From: Aphrocallistes beatrix
Lineage: Eukaryota; Porifera; Hexactinellida; Sceptrulophora; Aphrocallistidae
Length of the DNA: 64,000 nucleotides
NCBI GenBank assembly: GCA_963281255.1
Contig: OY725490.1
Span: forward strand, 2,046,001 to 2,110,000
Direction: 5' to 3'
Shown piece after piece: positions 44,391 to 56,300 of this stretch. The notes beneath the pieces are model-generated. The model was not told the DNA's origin. It saw only the letters and a program-made list of their open reading frames with translations, and did not search any database. Position 1 is the first letter of the stretch, and every line of letters starts with the position of its first letter. Position numbers and translations under genes: made by a program.

Positions 44391-44552
44391 TGATGTCTAG
44401 TACAACTAATTTGTACTAGCACAACCTACAAGCAAATAGTATAGAATATTCAAAAGGGAAGAAATACTAAAGTCTAGTACAACTAATTTGTACTAGCACA
44501 ACTATATTCAAATAACATAAAAAATTCAATAACAAAGTAGACATAAAGGTTT
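44391..44552 (-). repeat. 3' UTR/flank of gene 2 with tandem motif
   Basis: Two units containing CTAGTACAACTAATTTGTAC followed by TAGCACAAC, the reverse of the motif after the other VLIG-VWA genes. Confidence 0.75.
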
Positions 44553-47500
44553 TCACATATGAAAGTTGATAAACAAATCAACCACAGCTGTGTCAACTTG
44601 CTCTTTTCCGCACACTTGTAGCTCTCCACACAACTCTCCTAACTTTTCGCTCATTGTATTCTCAAAACCTGAAAAACTCGCTTTCGTATTAATTCCGTGA
44701 TAGAATAAATTCATATTTTTCATTGGTTCCCAGACGTGAGACTCCCAATCGAATGGACAGAGAGTAGAATGGTTGCAGCAGCAACAGTTCTCTTTGTCAC
44801 TTTCCGATCGGTGTGCTTCATAGTCGGGAAAGTCGCCATGTGGTGGTGCATCAAAGATGTGTACAATTATGTTCGTGACATCCGCGTTATTTATCCAATT
44901 AGTTCTGCTAACAGCTGTTGCAAGACCATCTAATGCAGCTTCCGGCGTGTCTCCTCCTCCATTTGCCTTAACATTTTCAAGGAAATCCATAATCTTTTCA
45001 AAATCTTCAGTAAAATTCTGGTCTGAAGGATAAGTCTCGATGATGTCCTTATCACAATGGTCGCGATAGATGACAATCCTGAAGAAGCAACTGCTCCCTT
45101 CTTCCTGATAACTTTTGACAATCTTTGAGACCGACAATCTTGCTTTCTCTATTTCCTTTTCCATCGATCCAGTTCCATCAATAACAAAACAAATGTAGTA
45201 TTGACTGGAACCATACTTCATGTCCATTAAGCTGAGAGGAACGTAGGATATTTCAGTTCCTTGTTGTGCGTAATAATTTAGAATATCTCTCCCGAACCTA
45301 GCCCAAATCTTCTGCATCCTGTCCCTATTTGTTTCTTGCAAGCAAGTGTATTTTGGATCTTTAGACAGATCCCAATTCCATTCATTTCCGCATCTCAGTT
45401 TGAAATCACTCCACTTCATTGACTCTTCAGGGAGTTTGACCGTCATGTGATCTTTGTAGTCATCACACATGAATAGAATAGCTGTTCTTCTCTCATCATT
45501 CTTCCAAACCTTCCCTCCCATCGATGAAAACTGATGTCCAGTCAATATTTGACATTTCGAACCATCGTTGTGAATTCCTCTTTCACAAAATTTCCCACAA
45601 CTAGGACATTGCATGTTGCATCCTAACGCGTCTTTGAGGTATTCGTTCTCGAGTCTTTTGAACTGAGTCGCTAAATCGGAATTTGGATGAAAGTTGCCAA
45701 GCTGACCAGACAGAACATCTCTGAAATTGTTGCGTTGTTGCAAATAAGAAAATATCGAAAACAAATTCGTGGAAGATGTTTGTGTTTTCTAATCTCTTAA
45801 AATTTTCATTATCAAGAGCATGGTCAAACCTCTTCAAAGGCAGAATTGAATTGGAAGATCTTTCAACTCTTACTCCGTCAACAATGAACTCGTCCTCTAA
45901 GAAATTTGACATTTGTTCTCGAGAGATCATTGGGTTGAGATATTTGCTAAGATAGACTGACATCGCCTTGAACGGAGCTTCTCTTGCTTGGAATGATGTC
46001 GGTTCAGCAGATTCATGAAGGGAGAAGTTATTGTCTGAGTTGAAACATTTCATTTCTCTTAAATTTTCTGGAGTTTTATCCAAATCAGCAATCAAGAATT
46101 TAAGTTGATCTATCATCTGTGTCACAAAACCATTGAAGCTTTGTTTTGCGCTTTTGATAGTCCTCTGTTTAATTTCTTCCTGGTAAGCATGCCAATCTTG
46201 ATGAAATATTTTTTCCAACAAAATATTTCTTTTGCAGATAAATTCGACAACAAATTTTTTTTCATCTGTATTCCCGACACCAGAGTCACATTCTATCGCT
46301 TCATTTACTTTTGAGTTTGCTTTTAGCAATAGCTGTTCCATGGTTAGGCTTTCTTTTAACTCCTCAAACGACTTTTCTACATCTATCTGCATAGTTGTTA
46401 ATACGTACCTTTTGATAGACTCCAGATAATCCATCGCAAACTTCTCAGAAATATTTTTGTCGTTTGCAATCATGTTTTTAGTGTCCCATTCTCCTTTGAG
46501 CATTTTGCGATTGTCGATTTTTTGAAAGAAATATTTTCTGAGTCCATTTTTCTGTTCCTCACGACGAGTTTCATCTTTCTTTATCTGATCGACTTGATAG
46601 TTCCAATATTCACGGAAAGCGTACGAGAATAGTAAAGTAGAGAGTTGTCTCTCAGCTTGGTTTGACAGCATTGTCCGTATGTACTTTATCTCGTGGTTAA
46701 CAACCTTTATGCTGGAGTAGAGATCACTTATGAGCTGTTTTATAGTAGTTTGAGATAACTTAGGATCTTTGCTTAAACGAGTTAGAGCCTGTTTTCTCAC
46801 TTCATTTATCAATGTATCCCAACAGCTGTTATTGGGATCATTCGGGTTTCTCAGTTTTGAAGACAAGAGAAGTATCTGTGACTTTTCGGAGCATTTCCCC
46901 CAAACTACTTCGTAATTGTTAAAATCGCCAGAGCAGATCTTAACAATAGGATAGCACTCCTTCGGTACCCATTCAGGGATGGTATTTTTCTTTCTAAATA
47001 AATATCGCTTACCTTTTTCTTTTGTTCTTACAAAGGAATTTGGAGACAGATACACACAATCTGTCCTTGGATTGGAAGGGGTAACCCTGGTAAAATCTCC
47101 ATAAGACTGGTTTAGAATGCAGAAATAACATTCTTCAAGGCGTTTTATATCTGGATTTTTTAGCCCATGCAGAATTTTCCATTCCATGTCACTTATTATA
47201 ACATCCAATCCGAAATTACCACTTGTAGATCGTAAAATGTTCCAAATGTGATGCTGATTTTCAATAAAGTTGCATTCTATTTTGAAATTTTTGTAAAGAT
47301 TTTCAAAATGTTCACTTCTGATAGAGTCCAGATCTTCAGATTCAGCCTCATAACACTCTCGCCATATTTTCTCAAATTCCTCTAACTTTTCTTCTTCAGA
47401 GAAATTGATGTAATTATCAATGCGATATTCAATCTTTTCTTGAAATATTTTCATACTATCTCTGATTTTTATCTCAAGAAACAGATACTGAATGCGAAAT

Positions 47501-50500
47501 TTAATCTTATCTTCATAATTTTTCCTGTAGAGGTATATCAAACGATTTAAATTTGATAGTGCTTGCTTGTAAACTATGTCGAATTGCCCGCATAAAGAAA
47601 TTTTTTTCTCTTCAGCATTGAACATCTTTCTACACTCTTCTTCACATGGTTTAAAAGTTCCATCAAAGCTCTCCATTTTTTCTGTCAGAATTTTCGTTGT
47701 ACTATCACAACAGGATTCTATAGTATCAACCTCCTTGAGGATTCTACCTAATGCTTCTTCGAATGAGTCCTGTTTTCTATAGATTTCCTCATCAATCACT
47801 TTAAGACTGATATCCCGGAGTTTCTCAGCAAAAGCTACTTCTTCCAAATCCCGATACATTACAATGTCTTGGTATTTCACACAAGTCTCCCAAACGTGAC
47901 CAGCCATTTGAATCCATTCACTGAAATTATCAAAAGGTGGTTTATCTGAATTATCTCGGTTTCTAATAGCTTCAAAAATAGCACTCCGTAGCGATGAACA
48001 CTCCTCCGCGAAAGCAGTTGTTGGTTGAAATTTTCGTGCTTTAGATTTATCATTTTCACATAGTGGATAATCAGCAATACTTTCTACATTGAAAGCTGAA
48101 GGAAGAACGAATAAATCATTTGTTGACACTTTGATTAAGTCTGATATTCTGACACATTCAGAGTCAGCTGTGTGGAAAGTGGAATCCAAACTATCCATCA
48201 AATGTTTCAGTGCACCAGTGTATTTAGCCACATTCGGATCTGCTTGTTGATTTAAAACTAGGAATATTTTGGGTAAATTAACTTTGTTCACTTTGAGTCG
48301 ATTTAAAGAATAAGCACAAACTTGAAGCAGCTTTTTCAGATCTGACCCGATCTCTCCTTTAACATTGATGATGACTATTTGAGAAACAGCAAGACAGAAC
48401 AGTGCCATCGTTTGATCAAAGTTAATCTTTGCATCAGTTTTAGACTCAATGGAATTCAGTCCTTCTGTGTCAAGGATTAACAAATTTCTGGAATTATTCA
48501 GGATTTCATGCATTTGGAACAAAGAACCATAAACTCCTTGTGTACAGCGACCTGCACTCGTGATGAATTTGCAACCAAAACAATAGTTGAGAAGTGTGGA
48601 TTTTCCTGAACTCTGAGGTCCGAATATACTAATGACTGTGGGCGCCGCACTTAAAGGGAATTTCTTTCCTTTATTATAAACAGAGTCGAAATCTTTTTGT
48701 TGTTTATAATAGTGTTCCAATAAAATATCATAATTTTTACTATAGAAACCTAAGTTGTCTCCATCAATGATTTCAAACGGCTCTCCTCCCATTATCTGCT
48801 TACTGAGGCATTCCTTCAGTTTAACAGTGAATTCATCGTAGTTTTCCATATTTTCATTGTGTTTGAAAGTCAATAATGCTTCTCTCCATAAAATATCGTT
48901 TGAGTAACGATATTTTTGTGGTTGATGAGGGCTACATTTATTTAAGTCCACAAAATATTTTGATAATTTATAAAACAGAAGACCAGAATAATCGTCATCA
49001 AACAATTCTAGAAAAGCGGGGACAATCTCACTGCAGGTAGTCCTGCCAAGTTCCTCCATTACAGAAGCACATTGATCGTTCAACTGATCAACAACCTTGG
49101 TATCTGTCTCCTGACTAGCTCTGTTAAAGGAACTCATGTACTTTACAAAAAGTGGGTAGAATGAAAGAAAATCAGGTTCTTCAAACCCAGATCTATCCTT
49201 GACTTTGTATTTTTCGATGATGTTTGTAATTTTGTTGATTTTTGCAATTGAATTATTAATAACTTCATAGCTCTCATCTTGTAAATAGCTCAGAACACTT
49301 TGTACAGGATTGAGAGCTGTCAGAAATAAGTCAGGTTCAGAATGAATTATTCTTCTAAAACTATCTTTAAGAGTTTTTAGGAATTTACTCTTACAAGTTG
49401 AGAGGATAGGAATGTGCATGACATTATGTTTTCCACTTGGATCTAAGCTTAAATCTTTGCAATCTCGAACCAAAACAATAATAATCTTGGATAACTGTGA
49501 AAAATATTCCATATCGCGGTGAAAATCTTCATGATTTTTATCTTTCTCAAGTACATGTATTATCATAATGTTCACATACCTACATATGCTTTTGATTAGC
49601 TTCATAGAAACGCCACTATGACAATCAAAGTAAGCAACTCTCCTCTCTTCAGAACTTAATGCACCTTCTAACTGTATATTTTTGGTAATCTGAACATCAA
49701 TCGATTTAAAATGAAAAGGATCGAAGTGATCATCATTCAGATTTTGATGAGTAAAATTTGTGTTGAATAATTTATTTAGAAGTTCTGACTTGCCTACAGG
49801 GAGATAACTGGCACTTCCTAGTCCAAACGAAGCAATGGCGAAACATGGAGGAATCGTGAACCACAATTCATGACATATCTTGAAAACCGGTTCAGATTGT
49901 CTGTCATTGATGGGACTTAGCAGAGGATAGTAGAATGGGACTGGAGAACAGAATGAATAGAGATCAATGCAAAGAGCCTTTACTATGGGAGTCGAGTGCT
50001 GGAATATTAAATGGAATATTTCATGGTTAGAGCCTGGGATCAGAGGATTCGGCTCATTTATCTCCCTCAAAATGTCCGTAATCTGATCTAGGGGAAGATT
50101 GCATTTCATGCAGTAAAATGCAATGGGTATTATGCTCTGAAAGAGTTCGTCAAAACTTTTAATATCTGAATCTTCCCTTAATTTATCAACATAGGTCTTA
50201 TGTGTATTCGTGCTGATTTTCTTGTACTCATCGATGGATATCTCTTTAAAATTTTTGAAAGATTTCGAAAGTTTTATTAATGATTCAACTTGCTTTTTCG
50301 AGTGATGCTCTTTTTCCATTTCGCTCATGCTATACTGTAGCTTATACTCGTTAATCACTGATTCAACAATATTAAGATCTTCACTGATTTTGGTTGTATC
50401 ATCTAAGCTATACTGCTGCTGAATTTTTTCTATATCTTCAATAGTCAACTCGATTTTGATATTTAAGAATTCTTCAGACTCTTTGAATTTCGAGAAATAC

Positions 50501-51984
50501 TCCTGAAGTTGTTGGTACGCATTTATATCTTCTTTTTTTAGAATATATCCTATTTTATCCTGCAAAATAAGATCTTTTGAAATAATTTTAGAAACCAATT
50601 CAGATGTCGGTATATTTCCACAAATACGATGTATACAGTCTAGAGCACTTTTTCCCTCATCAGAAGAAAAGTTAAATTCATCAATTTCTCCTAGACTTGA
50701 CAAGCTGTCAGGATCCTCTCTAATTTGGGACAGAGTAAAGTATTCATTATATGCTACTTCATTCCTGCTTGCTCGATTTGTTGTTACTTCATTCCTATTT
50801 GCTTTATTTCTATTGAAAAAGGGAAACTTCTTCTTCTTTTTCTTCTTTTTTGGATCCATGAGTGGATTCTGACAAACCATTTGTGAAGAGTTCATTCTTT
50901 GGATTGGACATTCACCGTAATAATTTGTTTCTGATCTTTGAGTACTAAAATCACTTGGATACAATGGAAGATTAGGTATTTGAGTCTCTCCAAATAATTC
51001 TTCAATTGATTGATAGTCGTTTTCATCCATTGATTGATACTGGTCTTCATCGATTGGTGTTTCCATTGCTTCATAGAATATATCATCTTCAGAGCAATCA
51101 GTAACCTAATAAATTATTAGTGATGAAGAATTGAGCACTTTTATTAGGAAAACAAACTGAAATTTGTTCGAAAAAAACGTTTAATCACGAATATTGTTAT
51201 TTTGCCAAATCGTGTCTTGTAGGTGCATTTAATGTCTATATAGACGCAAAGAATTCGCTAGCAGCACAGCTGCCATACACCAGAAAGCTGATTTTTGGCA
51301 TGTGGGAGTATTTTGCCTATGGCTCCACTAAGTTCTGATCTCAGACGAAAATATCGACTTATCATGCAATTATGACGTCATTTTCACCTTTTTTTAATTA
51401 TTAGAAATTTCAGTTTTTGGACAATAACTCAACCATTTTAGGTGATAGAAGGCTGAAATTAAATTTGAAAAATTAAATTATCTGATTTTTCGAGTGATAT
51501 AGATTATAACAGTAAGACATATGTACGTATTTAGAGATGATACCTACTTTATAGTTAATCAATGTAAGACTAGGCGCCCAAAGGGCGCCTCTGGCTGACA
51601 CTTTTTGTCTGCAAGCCGCGCATGCAAAGCATGCGAAGTGCGCTTGTAATCTATAATTCATGTCCTTATCTAACAGTTTGAAATTATTTTAATTATTCAA
51701 GACTATAGACTTACATCATTATGGTGATGGGTATAATCTGATCTGTCATCTATGTTCTCTCCTCTTCTCACATCTTCGATTATTGCTTCAATTTTTATTC
51801 TTTCCAAAGGTTTAAGAGCCATCATTCCAGCGAGCTTTTCATTTGTTAATAAATATTCCAAATCTCCAGTTGTGTTGATCCCGATGTTTATCATGGACTG
51901 ATAGAGGTATAGTAGGTCCTTCTGTTTTAGAGCATCCTCTAAAGACGTCATTGGACATCCTAAAATATGTATAATTAAACACAA
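44553..51984 (-). CDS. VLIG-like giant GTPase with C-terminal VWA domain (gene 2)
   Basis: Two exons: 51984-51715 (donor GTAAGT) and 51105-44553 (acceptor ATTAG), phase 0. The start is uncertain: TATTTTAG lies just before GATGTCCAATG, so translation may begin at the ATG of that word (51951) or in an upstream exon. Exon 1 holds the helical domain seen in gene 1 (TTGDLEYLLTNEK, MALKPLERIKIEAI). Exon 2 opens with an acidic, Gln-rich stretch and eight consecutive lysines, absent in gene 1. Then follow the pseudo-G segment (GLGSASYLPVGKSELLN), GPQSSGKSTLLN near 48600, LILDTEGLNS, the Cys cluster (CNMQCPSCGKFCERG) and VWA with DGTGSM. Near 45723 one extra base relative to gene 1 shifts the frame (exon length is 3n+1). 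Otherwise open for about 2,270 codons. It is convergent with gene 1. Confidence 0.85.
51275..51645 (+). repeat. Family-A repeat, copy 8, in intron of gene 2
   Basis: Contains GAAAGCTGATTTTTGGCATG, a TGACGTCA, a GGCGCCC hairpin and the tail ending CGCTTGTA. A central part is deleted compared with copy 1, removing the TGACTCA word. Confidence 0.75.
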
Positions 51985-52884
51985 TACGTATTAAAATATA
52001 GTTTTAGCCTCCACTACTCAAAACTTCATATGCCTAATACCACTGAGCAATAATATGATTTTACTAAAGGGTTACTAAACGTCCATGCCACATCTCCCTA
52101 CATAAATACTAAACATAAAAAACTCACAGTTGTAGAACTTCTATATTTTAGTTGTAGTAAAATCAGCAAAGAAGATTCCTTTGTTCGAGTGTTCAAGCAA
52201 TTCAAGGTTGCAAGGTCACATTTTATAAGATAATAATGAAGAGACGTAATCTCCAAATAATTTAACCTATATGATCTCATCTTCCAAAAGAAATCAAATA
52301 CGACAATACACTTCATGCTAAGACAGAAATACATTTCATGCTAAGACAAATACATTTCATGCTAAGACAAATACATTTCATGCTAATCCACGCACGAATG
52401 AACCAATAGTGTCATATCTTTCCACTCAATTAAAGTAAAAACGAGATACTTCCACGTAGCACTAGAAGGAGTGTTCGCGTACCACAGTTTGAGAAAGGCT
52501 GAATTAAACATTACAAGTTTTATTTTTCAATTTATTCTTTTCAATATATCTACCAATATTTTTTGCTATTTTAAAAATATATTTTCAATTGCCATTATAT
52601 ACTCTAATAGTAGTCACCCTCGAATAATGCCCCTTCTCATGGGGATGCTACCTTTTCCTATCCATTTGAACGAATATTTTCAGCAAATTTTCCCTCTTAC
52701 CATTCTCCAATTATTCGTGTGATTTTGCTCATCGAAAAGTCTCTTACATCTGAAATATTAATTTTTCATCAGTTGGTAGATGGGGCTAAAAGTGAATAGT
52801 ATCCCCTGCTACTCCCCTAGGATATACAGAGGGTTCTATCTGCTGGGGGAAGGTTTGCCCCCAGCCCAAATTAACATCCTAGAT
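51985..52884. other. Upstream region of gene 2, with a 21-bp tandem repeat
   Basis: No gene seen. 52311-52390 holds about three and a half copies of a ~21-bp unit (ATACATTTCATGCTAAGACAA). The remainder is AT-rich. Confidence 0.7.
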
Positions 52885-53294
52885 CAGTGGTTCCCAACTT
52901 TTGCCGCCAGAAGGCCCCCATTTGTACCTGCAGCGATATTGATGGGCCCAAAAAGTGATTTTCAATTTTATATGATGAATATGTATTATTGCAGATAAAT
53001 TCCTAAGTGATCAAATGGCCCTGTCACGAAAATTTTGGTCTGCGAAAAAATTGGTCCTATGCTGAAAACTTTGCTCCTGCAATGTACCAATTTTCCATGG
53101 AATATTGGTCCAGGGGATCATTTTTCAGGAATATTGGTCCGGGTGGACCAAAATTCCATGGAAAATTAGTCCATAATAGGACCAAGATTTTCAGCGTAGG
53201 ACCGATTTTTCCTGAAAGAATTGGTCCCCCGGACCAATTTTCCAGTGACAGCCCCATATATTGAGTCCTGCGGCCCCATATGAGGCAGCCACTG
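52885..53294. mobile_element. hAT MITE with internal TTGGTCC palindromes
   Basis: The left end CAGTGGTTCCCAACTTTTGC and the right end GAGGCAGCCACTG are flanked by TCCTAGAT and TCCCAGAT, an 8-bp duplication with one mismatch. The inside is a series of inverted ATTGGTCC/GGACCAA words giving a strong foldback. It sits about 70 bp upstream of the NSD-like start codon. Confidence 0.8.
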
Positions 53295-53361
53295 TCCCAG
53301 ATAGAGCCCTGACACGTATTCAGAATTACCTCAGTTCTTTAGGTAGCTAGGCTAATCACGG

Positions 53362-56300
53362 ATGTCAGAGGGTAGCACCCCGGACGCAGTGTCCCCGGAG
53401 ACGGTCTCTCCCCCAGCGGAGCTCACTCCTGGAGGAGAGGTCTACTGCTCCATCCCCTCGCTGGGCTGGGTGCGAGGGAAGATAGTCCCCGCGCCCAACT
53501 CGAGTCTGCCCCCTGTCCAGCAGAACGGGACCTCCTACCAGTTCTTGGACCTCTCACACGCCCCCATCGTCTCGTTGTGGGCGCCGAAATCTCTGCTATC
53601 GGACAAACCCATTGATTCTCCGTCCTTGATAGAACAGCGTGATGTGTGTCTTGCTAGAGATGAGATTCAGGCTGATACGACGCAAACTGAGAAACGGAAA
53701 GGACGCCCAGTGACCAAAGGGAAGAAATCTATAAAGAAGTCAGTGAGAATGCCGAATAAACTGAATCAGAGGAAGAGCAAGTATGTTTGTGGAGTTTTAA
53801 ATTTGAACCTATGCTTTTCTATTTATACTTTTCTCCTTAGAATCAAGTCCGTCCCGTCCAATCAGATCTCAGAGCCTACCACTGCCACAGAGAAGACCAG
53901 CAGTTCCCCCAACTCCTCTTCTACTCGGTTCAAGTTCGATTTCTATTCGCAATCCGAGACCTTACATCCCAGAACTTCTGACATAACACTACAGTACCAA
54001 ACGTTTGAGTTTCCAATGCCAAAGAAGACGCTACCATTCACTATTCCTTCTCAGAAATTAGGTACAAACTATCTGTTATAAATTTAGAAAGTGTTTGGGC
54101 TACATCTCCATCACGTCTACGTATTACATCTTTTGAGGGCATTGAACTAGTGCTGCTAACTCAGTGATTCTCAAAGTGGGCCGTAGAGCCCCCCAGGGAA
54201 TACATCTACGATATTTGAACCTCAAAAAAAAAGTGTATTCCAGAATATTGATGGTCAATCTTTGAAACAAATTTCAACATTCAATGTAGTTGTTAGAGCT
54301 AGAAAGTACATCACACTGTCAATGGTTTCCCGTGACTAATTAAGCTACATCACGTCTATTCTATCTTTTGAGAGTTTGTAAACCCATACTCCTTACTTAG
54401 CTATGGTGACCATGATACATAATTACCTAATATGTATAACGTGTTTTAAAGTAGATTCACATTGGGCATGCCTAATTTCCGGGACAGGACGGATCCCGTC
54501 CTGGAAATTAGGTACCTTTTCTGTCCCATCCCGGAGATTAGGCATCTTGACTCATCCCGTCCCGGAAATTAGGTATCTAGATTTTCCGGGACGGTCCCGT
54601 CCCGTCCCAGAAATTAGGCATGCCCTTCACTCATTTATTGTTAATATTTCAAGACGTGGAACTACGATGTAATTATATTCGCATAGGACTATGCTTCAAG
54701 TGTGGAGATATCGACGGTGACGTCATCACCTGTGTGGGAAGTTGTCAGAGAAGTTTCCATTCCAAATGCTTCAAATCTCTCTTCACAACCACTCCCACTG
54801 AAGATGAGCCAGTCAAATGTCCGGAATGTTGTAAAGGAGAGACTTTATGCACAAAGTGTAGTCACCCACTTGATGAGGAAAGCGTGCATTGCAGTGTGAA
54901 GAATTGCGTTACCAGATTGCACAAGAAATGTGCTGACGATAGCATTGGCTCCAGCAGCAATAGACCAGTGCCCCCTCTCTCTAACGAAAATGCAGGTAAT
55001 GAGACGCACTCAATGAATGGATTTCAGAGAGGCCTCTTTTTTCGCGATTTCGACAATTCGCGAAAAGATATTATATTTGAAGTAGGAATAAGACCTAAAA
55101 ACCTCTAAGTAGGAATAAGACCTAAAACGTACTAAGTATGATTAAGACCTAAAATACCACACATTATCCCCCTTACCAATAAAAATGTCACTTTCATACT
55201 CAATTTAACACTATTCAAACGTAAAATGCTGACTTTCTCTCTCCCTCCAATTTTAGGTCTTATTCCTATTTCGAATGGTTTAGGTCTTATTCCGATTCCC
55301 CCTTAAAACCAGCCAATGACCTGGGATCATTCTATTTATAGCATGAACCCCACATTTCTAAGGTTTCCCCGTCCAAAATGACTTAATCTGAAATGAGCAA
55401 AATCCATAGTACATGTTAAGCATAGCACTGCAGTTTGCTATGTCTTCTGTCATTGCTTGCATTACCCAATGCTAGTTATGCTACACGTCTCACTATTCCC
55501 ACAGACTCAAAGAAGTACAGATGTCCACGTCACCTGTGCCTAACCTGTCTCTACACAGAAGAGCATGTGTACAGGTGCGCTCCCTACGTCTCCTGTGTGC
55601 GCTGTCTCAGCACGTATCACAACAGACACGCGTGTCTGCCGTCAGGATGCGAGCTGCTGTCCAGCCAATGGATGATCTGCTATAGGCACTGCTCCAAGAC
55701 TATAGCAGCTGCTGTTCTCAATGTTAATTGGTGCTTCGAGTGTGGAATAGCTGGGACCCTCATCTGTTGCGAGGTGATTAGATTTATATTTTTAGTACGG
55801 CTATTGTTGACTGGAATTCTATCTTAGTTACGAAGATAAAGTTAGAACTTAGTTGATGTACAAGATAGAACTGTTGTCATCTTATTTTCTCTGAACTTAT
55901 TCGAAGAAAATAAGATTAAACTAAGCAGTTTCGGATTCTGACACTATAAAACAGTGGATCGGAAACTTTTTCACTCTAGTGACTCTTTATATACTTCGGT
56001 CTCGCGGACCATTCATTAACCACAATATTCAGTGTGAACCCCTTAATACAGTATATGGATATGAGACTTATATTTTGATCAAAGAAATGTAGAATTTTGA
56101 TCAGAAATGTGGAATTTCAATACTAATTAATGGAAATTCCACATTTCTGATCAAAATTCAACATAAATTATAATCAAAATATACAGTCTCAATGTATACA
56201 TACTCTGCTTAATAATAACCTGTGATGTATTCGTAGACGTGTCCAGCTGCCTTCCACCAGTCGTGCATAGACAAGAATCAGCCAGTGTCCGCGGACTCAG

